Below the pieces are notes generated by a model. The model did not search any database, was not told where the DNA came from, and was given only the letters and a program-made list of their open reading frames with translations. From Ignavibacteriales bacterium (GTDB lineage Bacteria; Bacteroidota; Ignavibacteria; Ignavibacteriales; Ignavibacteriaceae): 28,627 nucleotides of DNA. Of this stretch, positions 18,764 through 25,528 are shown one piece after another. How positions within the stretch are numbered: position 1 is the first letter of the stretch; each line of letters opens with the position of its first letter. The DNA is taken from the NCBI GenBank assembly GCA_016707285.1, contig JADJIA010000008.1, positions 1-28,627 on the forward strand. Direction: 5' to 3'. A program made the position numbers and the translations under genes.

Positions 18764-18800
18764 ATCCGTGGAAATCCGTGCCAAATCTGTGTAATCCGTG
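18764..18800 (-). repeat. Heptamer module CACGGAT-N2-CACAGAT-N4-CACGGAT-N3-CACGGAT
   Basis: On the minus strand the four heptamers have the same 2-4-3 spacing as at 10027-10063. The spacer bases differ and the CACAGAT variant is in second rather than third place. Confidence 0.85.
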
Positions 18801-18968
18801 GAACTATCCTCAATTTATAGCTAATACACAACAATTTTCCAAAAATGAAAGTTGAATATTCTTAATTTCATTTTTTTTTCGTAAATTGAGGTCTATTCAT
18901 ACCTCTTTCATCAATGGACCCAATTACGATTAAATAGCCTGTAAAAAAACTTAACCAATGGAACAATA

Positions 18969-19925
18969 ATGAAAAAAATTGGAATACTTTTCGGAATGGA
19001 AGAAACCTTTCCACCAGCTTTTGTGGAGAGAGTAAACTCAAAAAAGGAAAAAGATATTGTCGCCGAGTATGTTCAGATCGATAAAGTTATGCAAGGTCAG
19101 TCTTCGGGTTATGCAGTAATTATCGACAGAATCTCGCAGGATGTCCCTTTTTATCGTGCCATGTTAAAAAACGAAGCGATTGCCGGAACATCAGTGGTTA
19201 ACAACCCCTTCTGGTGGAGTGCCGATGATAAATTTTTTAACAACGCTCTTGCACTTTCAGCGGGAGTTGCGGTTCCCAAAACCGTAATACTTCCTTCGAA
19301 TGTTCATCCACCTGACACAACAACAAAGTCGTTCAGAAACCTTAAATATCCTCTCGATTGGGATGGTATATTTAATTATGTTGGTTTTCCTGCATTTTTT
19401 AAGCCTTTTGCCGGTGGTGGATGGAAAAATGTTTACAGAGTTGAAGACAAGGAACAGTTCTTTAAAGCCTACAACGAAACAGGTCAGCTTGTTATGATGT
19501 TGCAGGAAGAAATTCAGTTCACAGACTATTTCCGCTGTTATTGCATCGATCAAAAAGATGTCAGAATTATGGCTTACGATCCCAAACAGCCACATCACCT
19601 CCGTTATGTAAGAGAAAAACTGAAATACGGCAAAGGTCTTCTCGCAAAGATAAAGGAAGATGTATTAAAGCTTAATAAAGCCCTTGGATATGATTTTAAC
19701 ACAGTTGAATTCGCCGTGAGAGATGGTGTTCCTTTTGCAATCGATTTTTGTAATCCGGCACCCGATGCTGATGTTTACTCGGTTGGTGAAGAGAATTTTG
19801 AGTGGGTGGTTGAAGCCACTGCCAACATGGCAATAAGAAAAGCTAAAAAATATAACGCAAATAAATTTAATACTGCCTGGGGTAACTTTGTAAAAAGCAC
19901 TTCCCAGGGTGATCTAATAAAGTGA
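18969..19925 (+). CDS. ATP-grasp family ligase (RimK/glutathione-synthetase-like)
   Basis: 318 residues, no signal peptide. The fold markers are an N-terminal pre-ATP-grasp domain (MKKIGILFGMEET), the nucleotide-binding Lys and Gly-rich loop KPFAGGGWKNV (145-155), the acidic pair in MLQEEI (178-183), and the metal-binding end TVEFAV (245-250) and FAIDFCNPAPD (256-266, Asp259 and Asn262 as Mg ligands). ATP-grasp enzymes join a carboxylate to an amine or thiol through an acyl-phosphate. It is the first gene of a three-gene unit with a YbdK-type ligase (6-base gap) and another ATP-grasp-like protein, so it probably adds one residue in making a peptide-like compound. The substrate is not known. 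Start ATG with GGA about 7 bases upstream. Confidence 0.82.
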   Translation: MKKIGILFGMEETFPPAFVERVNSKKEKDIVAEYVQIDKVMQGQSSGYAVIIDRISQDVPFYRAMLKNEAIAGTSVVNNPFWWSADDKFFNNALALSAGVAVPKTVILPSNVHPPDTTTKSFRNLKYPLDWDGIFNYVGFPAFFKPFAGGGWKNVYRVEDKEQFFKAYNETGQLVMMLQEEIQFTDYFRCYCIDQKDVRIMAYDPKQPHHLRYVREKLKYGKGLLAKIKEDVLKLNKALGYDFNTVEFAVRDGVPFAIDFCNPAPDADVYSVGEENFEWVVEATANMAIRKAKKYNANKFNTAWGNFVKSTSQGDLIK

Positions 19926-19931
19926 GGTAAC

Positions 19932-21050
19932 ATGTCTAATATTCCGACATTCACATTAGGAGTTGAAGAAGAATTTCAGATCATTGACCCTGTAACCCGG
20001 GAGTTAAAATCGCATATCCAGGAGATATTCGAGGATGGTGCGCTGGTTTTAAAGGAATTCCTTAAACCGGAGATGCATCAGTCGGTTGTGGAAACAGGTA
20101 CCGGCGTTTGTAAAAACATCAAAGAAGCTAAATCGGAGGTTTTTCGACTTCGCAGTGAGCTGGCAAAACTTGCTTTCAAAAACAATTTAAGAATTGCAGC
20201 AGCCGGAACACATCCTTTTTCTCACTGGAAAGACCAAAGAATAACCGAAGACCCCCGTTATAAACAGGTGGTGGACGATATGCAATTGGTGGCAAGAGCC
20301 AATCTCATCTTTGGACTCCATGTACATGTCGGTTGTGAAGACAGAGAGACTGCGATTCACATTATGAATGCAGCCCGTTATTTTCTGCCCCATATCTTTG
20401 CACTCTCTACCAATTCACCTTTTTGGGTGGGAAGAAACACCGGTTTCCACAGTTACCGTGTTAAAGTATTTGACCGTTTCCCGAGAACAGGTATTCCTGA
20501 TTATTTTATGTCGATCGGCGAGTATGACAACTATGTAAATCTGCTCGTAAAAACAAATTGTATCGATAACGCCAAAAAAATCTGGTGGGATATCAGGCTC
20601 CATCCATTTTTCCCAACGATTGAGTTCAGAATCTGCGACATTCCAATGAGAGCTGATGAAACTATCGCATTAACCGCTCTAATGCAGGCTGTTGTTGTAA
20701 AACTTTATCGCCTCATTCGCCAAAATCTTGGTTTCCGTCTCTATAGAAGAGCATTGATTGCTGAAAACAAATTTCGCGCTTCAAGATATGGAATAAACGG
20801 TAAATTGATCGATTTTGGGAAAAGAGAGGAAGTGCCAACTACCGCCTTGATTCACGAACTGCTTGAATTTGTTGATGATGTTATTGACGATCTCGACAGC
20901 CGCGAAGAAATCAATTATGTACACAAAATCCTTGAGATGGGTACCGGTTCCGACAGACAACTCAGAGTCTGGGAACAGAGCTATGATCTTAAAAATGTTA
21001 CCGACTACATAATTGATGAGACCCATACAGGGTTGGACTTACGGAAATAA
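19932..21050 (+). CDS. Carboxylate-amine ligase, YbdK/GCS2 family
   Basis: 372 residues, the usual YbdK length. Family markers are LGVEEEFQIIDPVTREL (9-25, with acidic metal ligands), the His-rich LHVHVG motif at about 132-138, and the FRICDIPMR stretch late in the protein. These belong to the glutamine-synthetase-like GCS2 fold, which forms amide bonds to a gamma- or alpha-carboxylate with ATP. E. coli YbdK shows only weak glutamate-cysteine ligase activity, so the natural product is open. A good ribosome binding site (GAGG) overlaps the stop of the upstream ATP-grasp gene. The third ligase gene starts 4 bases after its stop, so it lies in the middle of an amide-ligase operon. Confidence 0.92.
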   Translation: MSNIPTFTLGVEEEFQIIDPVTRELKSHIQEIFEDGALVLKEFLKPEMHQSVVETGTGVCKNIKEAKSEVFRLRSELAKLAFKNNLRIAAAGTHPFSHWKDQRITEDPRYKQVVDDMQLVARANLIFGLHVHVGCEDRETAIHIMNAARYFLPHIFALSTNSPFWVGRNTGFHSYRVKVFDRFPRTGIPDYFMSIGEYDNYVNLLVKTNCIDNAKKIWWDIRLHPFFPTIEFRICDIPMRADETIALTALMQAVVVKLYRLIRQNLGFRLYRRALIAENKFRASRYGINGKLIDFGKREEVPTTALIHELLEFVDDVIDDLDSREEINYVHKILEMGTGSDRQLRVWEQSYDLKNVTDYIIDETHTGLDLRK

Positions 21051-21054
21051 GGCT

Positions 21055-22242
21055 ATGGTAAAAGACATTAGATCCCTGTATAACGAAGGTTTTACAGAAG
21101 AACGGTATAATTCATTTGTTGAGGATTTGAACAGCTCTGAAGGAGTGAAAATCGATTTCCGGGTTTGTGAAACACCTCTTTTCCTTTCGGGTGAACTCAC
21201 AAAGACACTGGAGAAAGCTTGCGATGATATCATTAAACAGCTTGATACCGATGAATACAGGAAATTTGCCGAGGCGTCAATTCCTGATGGCCTTGCTGTG
21301 CCAAACCGTGAAGATCATCCCGTCTTTCTGCAGATCGATTTTGCCATCTGTGATGATGGGAAAGGTGGATTTATACCTAAACTGATCGAGTTACAGGGTT
21401 TCCCCTCTTTATACGGTTTTCAGGTCTATTATGATGAAGTTTTCCAAAGACATTATCAATTACCTGAAAATTACACTGCTTTCTACAGTGGACTCAACAA
21501 AGAATCTTACATCGAACTCCTGAAAAAAACTTTATTGGGTGATTCTGATCCCGAAAATGTGATCCTTTTAGAGATTGAACCCGACAAACAAAAAACACTA
21601 ATCGATTTTGTTGTCACCGAAAGATACACAGGCGTAAAACCTGTGTGTATCACAGATGTGATTAAAAAAGGAAAAAAACTTTTTTATAAAGAGGGTGAAA
21701 GAGAAATCCAAATCGACAGGATTTATAACCGCGTAATTTATGATGAGTTATTCAGGAAGGATGTTAAGGCTTCATTCTCATTTCAGGAGGACCTTGATGT
21801 CCATTGGGTGGGGCACCCCGACTGGTTTTTCCTGATCAGCAAATATTCACTCCCTTACCTGAAGGGACCATTTGTCCCTGAATGTCATTTTCTTTCCGAT
21901 CTAAACGAATATCCTGCAGATCTTGAGAATTTTGTATTAAAACCACTCTTTTCCTTTGCCGGTCTTGGGGTTGAAGTGGAAGTTACCAAAGACTTACTTG
22001 ATTCCAAAACCGACAGGCACAACTACATCCTTCAAAGAAAGATAGAGTATGCGCCATTGATCCTCACGCCAGAAGGTTATTCCAAGTGTGAAATCAGAAT
22101 GATGTTTTTATGGAACGATAAACCCGTTTTAGTTAACAACCTCACACGATTCTCAAAAGGAAAAATGATGGGCGTTGACTTCAACAAAAACAAAACCTGG
22201 GTTGGGTCAGCTACCGCTTATCACCCGAATATATCGTTATAA
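21055..22242 (+). CDS. Probable circularly permuted ATP-grasp ligase
   Basis: 395 residues from the ATG at 21055. An upstream in-frame TTG at 21013 would overlap the previous gene and has no support. A metal-site-like motif comes early (IDFAICDDGKGGFIPKLIE through LQGFPSLY, about 94-120). The nucleotide-binding Lys and Gly-rich loop come late (FVLKPLFSFAGLGVEV, K296 to 308), followed by ILQRKIEYAP (325-334), an E346-x-R pair and VNNLTRFSKG (360-369). That reversed order is seen in glutathionylspermidine-synthase-type and DUF404/407-type circularly permuted ATP-grasps, and is my basis for the call. It should be the third amide-bond-forming enzyme of this operon. Its last 22 bases overlap the end of rseP on the other strand. 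Confidence 0.6.
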   Translation: MVKDIRSLYNEGFTEERYNSFVEDLNSSEGVKIDFRVCETPLFLSGELTKTLEKACDDIIKQLDTDEYRKFAEASIPDGLAVPNREDHPVFLQIDFAICDDGKGGFIPKLIELQGFPSLYGFQVYYDEVFQRHYQLPENYTAFYSGLNKESYIELLKKTLLGDSDPENVILLEIEPDKQKTLIDFVVTERYTGVKPVCITDVIKKGKKLFYKEGEREIQIDRIYNRVIYDELFRKDVKASFSFQEDLDVHWVGHPDWFFLISKYSLPYLKGPFVPECHFLSDLNEYPADLENFVLKPLFSFAGLGVEVEVTKDLLDSKTDRHNYILQRKIEYAPLILTPEGYSKCEIRMMFLWNDKPVLVNNLTRFSKGKMMGVDFNKNKTWVGSATAYHPNISL

Positions 22243-23591
22243 AGTACAAACACCATAAGTCCAATCAGGAGCGCCATACCGGTGTTCATGATTCTGAGTT
22301 TTACTTTAACGGAAATTTCTCTTCTGATGATTGATTCAATTATGATGAACACGAGGTGACCACCATCGAGAACGGGTATTGGGAAGAGATTAAATATTGC
22401 AAGACTTAATGAAAGCATTGCGATAAAATTCAAAAATCCAAGTATTCCAACATCGGCTGATTTAGCTGCATATTGAGCAATTTTAACTGGTCCACCAAAA
22501 GCTTTTCCAAAAGCAAGGTCGCCAGTTATCACTTTTCCTAGCATTGAAAATGTAAGAACGGTAACGGTACCAATTTGTTCGATACTTTTGCCGCCCGCTT
22601 CAAAAAATCCATAATCATAAATTATTAACTGTGACGAATCTACGATTCCGCCAAGCTGAACTCCAACTTTTCCCTGTCCCGCTTCATCTTTTCTGGGGGT
22701 TACTGCCATCTGAACGGTATCTTTTCCCCTGAGAACAGAGAATTGTACTGCTTTATCGGGGGAAGCTGATATCACTTCAATTACATGAGACACTGAAGCG
22801 ATATTCTCCGTGTTGATCGAGAGGATTTTATCACCTTTTTTAAGGCCTGCTTTTGCAGCAGGGGTTCCCGGTTCAAGATCTTCAATGAACGGCTCAGCTC
22901 TGTCAACCAATGGAAACAACGGACCGGCACCTTCATCTTTTGGAACTTCCTTTTTAGGAATCGTTACCGACTTTAATTCTCCATCGCGTACATATTCAAC
23001 AACAATATCTTTACCGGCATTGTGAAGAAATACCTGTTCACTGATTTCGTGCAGATATTTTACTTTGGTGCCGTTGATTGCTGCGATTGAATCGCCCGAA
23101 AGAAAACCCTGTTTTTCAGCAAAGGATGCTTTTGGGATATATTTAAACTCTCTTGTTTCTACCAATTGTTTGCCAATCGATATGTTCATTCCCCAGAAGA
23201 TCACAATTGCAAGAATAAGATTCATGAGGATACCACCAAGAATCACAAAAATCTTTGCAGGAGCAGATTTTGATCTGAATTCGTAAGATTTTGGTTCACT
23301 CGACGAATAATCGGTATCAAAACTTTCATCCACCATCCCGGATATTTTAACATATCCACCAAGTGGCATCCAGCAGATACGATAATCGGTACACCCTTCA
23401 AGATCGATATCTTCAGGAAGTGGTCCAAAAGAGAGTCCTTTCGACTTGCTCCATCCGATCACTCTCTTGCCAAATCCAATCGAAAAGGCTTCGGTTCTCA
23501 TTCCCGTAAGTTTTGCCGCGATAAAATGACCAAGCTCGTGAACAAACACGAGGATAGCTATCACGATAATAAAATAAATAACTTCTTGCAT
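22221..23591 (-). CDS. rseP: Site-2 intramembrane zinc metalloprotease RseP
   Basis: 456 residues. The zinc-binding HELGH is at 18-22 inside the first membrane segment (VFVHELGHFIAAKL). The conserved FGKRV and MPLGGYVKISGM loop follows. Two PDZ domains are visible (FLSGDSIAAINGTKV and AGLKKGDKILSINTENI), and the third zinc ligand is in FPIPVLDGGHL near the C-terminus. It cleaves transmembrane proteins such as anti-sigma factors after a first cut in the periplasm, and may also clear signal-peptide remnants. The gene starts 16 bases after dxr, the usual arrangement. Its 3' end overlaps the ATP-grasp gene convergently by 22 bases. No partner RseA or sigma-E is in the window. Confidence 0.95.
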   Translation of the reverse strand: MQEVIYFIIVIAILVFVHELGHFIAAKLTGMRTEAFSIGFGKRVIGWSKSKGLSFGPLPEDIDLEGCTDYRICWMPLGGYVKISGMVDESFDTDYSSSEPKSYEFRSKSAPAKIFVILGGILMNLILAIVIFWGMNISIGKQLVETREFKYIPKASFAEKQGFLSGDSIAAINGTKVKYLHEISEQVFLHNAGKDIVVEYVRDGELKSVTIPKKEVPKDEGAGPLFPLVDRAEPFIEDLEPGTPAAKAGLKKGDKILSINTENIASVSHVIEVISASPDKAVQFSVLRGKDTVQMAVTPRKDEAGQGKVGVQLGGIVDSSQLIIYDYGFFEAGGKSIEQIGTVTVLTFSMLGKVITGDLAFGKAFGGPVKIAQYAAKSADVGILGFLNFIAMLSLSLAIFNLFPIPVLDGGHLVFIIIESIIRREISVKVKLRIMNTGMALLIGLMVFVLYNDIFG

Positions 23592-23607
23592 TAAACTCTC
23601 TACTCCT

Positions 23608-24750
23608 TTAGTACAAACTCAGTGCGAGTTCCCTTGTTTTTTTGTCAGTTTCAAACACTATACCAAGATCGGGTTTTTGATGATTGGGTATCCTGTCGAG
23701 ACATTTTTTGATTAGCTCGGGGATACCGGTAAAACCGATCTTCTTTTCTAAAAACTTTTGAACAGCAATTTCATTGGCTGCATTTACGATACAGGGTGCT
23801 GTTCCCCCTGCTTCAAGTGCATCATAAGCGATTGCCAGACATTCAAACTTGTGTCGATCGGGTTGAAAAAAGTTCAGGGTTCCGATCAGCGGGAAGTTGT
23901 TTTCTACAAAACACGCTTCCACTCTTTCAGGATATGTCATGGCATATTGAATTGGAAGTTTCATATCGGGCACACTCATTTGTGCCTTAACCGAACCATC
24001 CACAAACTCGATCATCGAATGGATAATCGACTGCGGGTGAACCACCACATCAAGTTGGGCTGCGGGCAGATTAAAAAGCCACCTTGCCTCAATTAATTCA
24101 AGCCCTTTGTTCATCAGCGAAGCTGAATCGATGGTGATTTTTGCCCCCATCTTCCAGGTTGGATGTTTTAATGCCTGTTCAACAGACACTTTTTCGAGTT
24201 CTTCTTTGGTAAATCTGAAGAAGGGACCACCTGAAGCGGTGAGGATAATCTTTTTAATCTCATCGGCTTTTTCACCTATAAGACACTGGAATATGGCAGA
24301 ATGTTCCGAATCAACAGGGATCATCTCTGCATTATATTCTTGACACAACTTTTTTATCAGTTCACCTGCGACTACTAGGGTTTCCTTGTTCGCAAGTGCT
24401 ATCCGTTTCCCTCTTTTTATCGCCTCAATTGTTGGAGCGAGCCCTGAAAAACCGACAACAGCACCAACAAAGATGTCATAGTCAACTTCAGATGCAAGTG
24501 TTACAAGTCCTTCCTCCCCTGAAAGCACTCTGACAGAGCCATCAAGCCTGCTTTTTAGAAGTGATGCGGCATCTTTATCAACCACACACACAACCTCGGG
24601 TTTAAACTCGGCTATCTGCTCTTCGAGAATGTTGATATTGTTATATACGCTTAACGCGGAAACTTTAAACCGGTGATCGAGGTGACGCACCACTTTAAGG
24701 GTGTTAACTCCGATGGAACCGGACGAGCCAAGAATGGCTATTTTTTGCAT
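23608..24750 (-). CDS. dxr: 1-deoxy-D-xylulose 5-phosphate reductoisomerase
   Basis: 380 residues, normal length. The NADPH-binding GSSGSIG is at 8-14. Active-site motifs are LANKETLVVAGEL, IPVDSEHSAIFQCL, ASGGPF and MGAKITIDSASLMNKGLELI, plus VVHPQSIIHSMIEFVDGS. It converts DXP to 2-C-methyl-D-erythritol 4-phosphate, the committed step of the MEP isoprenoid pathway, using a divalent metal. It lies between the small membrane-protein gene (4-base gap) and rseP (16-base gap) on one minus-strand transcript. Confidence 0.97.
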   Translation of the reverse strand: MQKIAILGSSGSIGVNTLKVVRHLDHRFKVSALSVYNNINILEEQIAEFKPEVVCVVDKDAASLLKSRLDGSVRVLSGEEGLVTLASEVDYDIFVGAVVGFSGLAPTIEAIKRGKRIALANKETLVVAGELIKKLCQEYNAEMIPVDSEHSAIFQCLIGEKADEIKKIILTASGGPFFRFTKEELEKVSVEQALKHPTWKMGAKITIDSASLMNKGLELIEARWLFNLPAAQLDVVVHPQSIIHSMIEFVDGSVKAQMSVPDMKLPIQYAMTYPERVEACFVENNFPLIGTLNFFQPDRHKFECLAIAYDALEAGGTAPCIVNAANEIAVQKFLEKKIGFTGIPELIKKCLDRIPNHQKPDLGIVFETDKKTRELALSLY

Positions 24751-24754
24751 TTAT

Positions 24755-25249
24755 TTACTTTGTAAAATATCTCGAGAATGCCATAAGTGTGTTGAGTATG
24801 ATCAAAACATTAATGCTGAGATCCACTGTTTTAAGCTTGCCCAAAAGCTTGTAGGCTTCTTCAGTAAGGGGCTGATCTGATTTTAAACCGGGGATCAACT
24901 CAGACTTGATTTTCTTAGCAGTTGGAATCATAACGGCACCAACGAGGATCAGGATGATAACCATCATAAACTGTTTTGTGTAGAGCCAGTGATTTCCACC
25001 ACTTGCAAACTTAAAAAAGCCGTAGTCCATAACGATTGTGAGATAAAGTCCGGTAAGCAAAACTCCCAATGAACCGATAATTCCGATCAAATTCAAGGAG
25101 CTAATCCAGTTGAGGATCAAACTTTTTTCTGAATTCGTTCCCTTGGCAGCGGCGATTCTGCCCCTTGAAACAATTCCATAAACCAGCAGTGACAACCACA
25201 AACCGGCGCTTATTATATGTACTATCTTTAAGATTCCAATTATAGGCAT
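24755..25249 (-). CDS. Small integral membrane protein, CopD/DUF2269-like
   Basis: 164 residues from the ATG at 25249 (MPIIGILKIVHIISAGLWLS), preceded by AGGAAAA. An upstream TTG start would add 16 non-hydrophobic residues and begin right at the -7 promoter element, so it is rejected. Four hydrophobic segments are seen; the first carries a His and Trp (IVHIISAGLWLSLLVYG) as in CopD/DUF2269-type putative heme or metal-handling membrane proteins. The function is unknown. It is the first gene of the operon with dxr and rseP, 4 bases before dxr. Confidence 0.75.
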   Translation of the reverse strand: MPIIGILKIVHIISAGLWLSLLVYGIVSRGRIAAAKGTNSEKSLILNWISSLNLIGIIGSLGVLLTGLYLTIVMDYGFFKFASGGNHWLYTKQFMMVIILILVGAVMIPTAKKIKSELIPGLKSDQPLTEEAYKLLGKLKTVDLSINVLIILNTLMAFSRYFTK

Positions 25250-25294
25250 CCAATTTTCCTGTTTATTATTAAACTGACCACTAAGTATAAACAA

Positions 25295-25302
25295 CAAATA
25301 TA
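25295..25302 (-). promoter_or_regulatory. -7 element of the membrane protein-dxr-rseP operon
   Basis: The minus strand reads TATATTTG (TAnnTTTG), about 45 bases upstream of the ATG at 25249. The -33 side is poor (no TTTG at 19-21 bases). It also argues for the shorter start. Confidence 0.5.
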
Positions 25303-25382
25303 CGAAAAAGTTTCAAAACTTCCGTAATTGGGTACTTGAGAGGCTCGAGTACTTGAGTGACCTGAGTGAACCTGGCCGTGGA

Positions 25383-25402
25383 ATCTCCCAAAGGGATGCC
25401 TT
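25383..25402 (+). repeat. 20-bp hairpin module (copy 1)
   Basis: The sequence atctcccaaagggatgcctt contains the hairpin CCAAAGG-GATG-CCTTTGG, continuing two bases past the module. The reverse complement of the 20-mer recurs near 28576-28595, on the other side of the subtilase gene. Confidence 0.8.
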
Positions 25403-25445
25403 TGGCATGTGATACTCTGTGGAATCCGAGTAACTATTTACCTGA

Positions 25446-25476
25446 TAAAAAGTGGCACCCGAAAATCAGATGCCAC
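25446..25476 (-). terminator. Intrinsic terminator after the subtilase gene
   Basis: The minus strand reads GTGGCATCTG-ATTTT-CGGGTGCCAC followed by TTTTTATC: a 10-bp stem (two G-T pairs), 5-base loop and T-tract. It lies about 50 bases past the subtilase stop and just past the octamer array. Confidence 0.85.
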
Positions 25477-25495
25477 AAGTTTCCTTAAAAATATT

Positions 25496-25528
25496 ACTGC
25501 ATTATTGGATTACTGCATTATTGCATTA
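25496..25528 (-). repeat. Tandem octamer array, 4 units, starting at the subtilase stop codon
   Basis: On the minus strand, TAATGCAA, TAATGCAG, TAATCCAA, TAATGCAG. The first TAA (25528-25526) is the subtilase stop codon, the same placement as in the array at 9943. Confidence 0.9.

Larger units (their letters stand above)
18554..18968. other. Gene-free region of about 415 bases built from repeat modules
   Basis: No coding frame is supported. Contents: the 38-bp hairpin module in minus orientation (18579-18615); a small hairpin TTCCGA-CAAG-TCGGAA (18637-18652); degenerate CGCAGAT-like heptamers around 18661-18695 on the minus strand; the CACGGAT module (18764-18800); then an AT-rich leader before the ATP-grasp gene. 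A perfect promoter match was not found. Confidence 0.65.
25303..25525. other. Intergenic region with repeats and terminator
   Basis: Holds direct repeats of GTACTTGAG (25332-25340 and 25349-25357) with degenerate CTGAGTGA units after them, the 20-bp hairpin module (25383-25402), the terminator of the subtilase gene and the octamer array. No gene is seen. Confidence 0.6.

Noticed and set aside
18554..18968. tRNA or small RNA gene in the 415-base gap
   Set aside because: No cloverleaf or conserved RNA was recognised; the structure is explained by dispersed repeats.
21013..21054. TTG at 21013 as the start of the third ligase
   Set aside because: It would overlap the YbdK gene by 38 bases and encodes no family sequence; the ATG at 21055 fits the spacing.
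25250..25297. TTG at 25297 as the start of the membrane protein
   Set aside because: It coincides with the -7 promoter element, and the hydrophobic first segment starts at the ATG at 25249.
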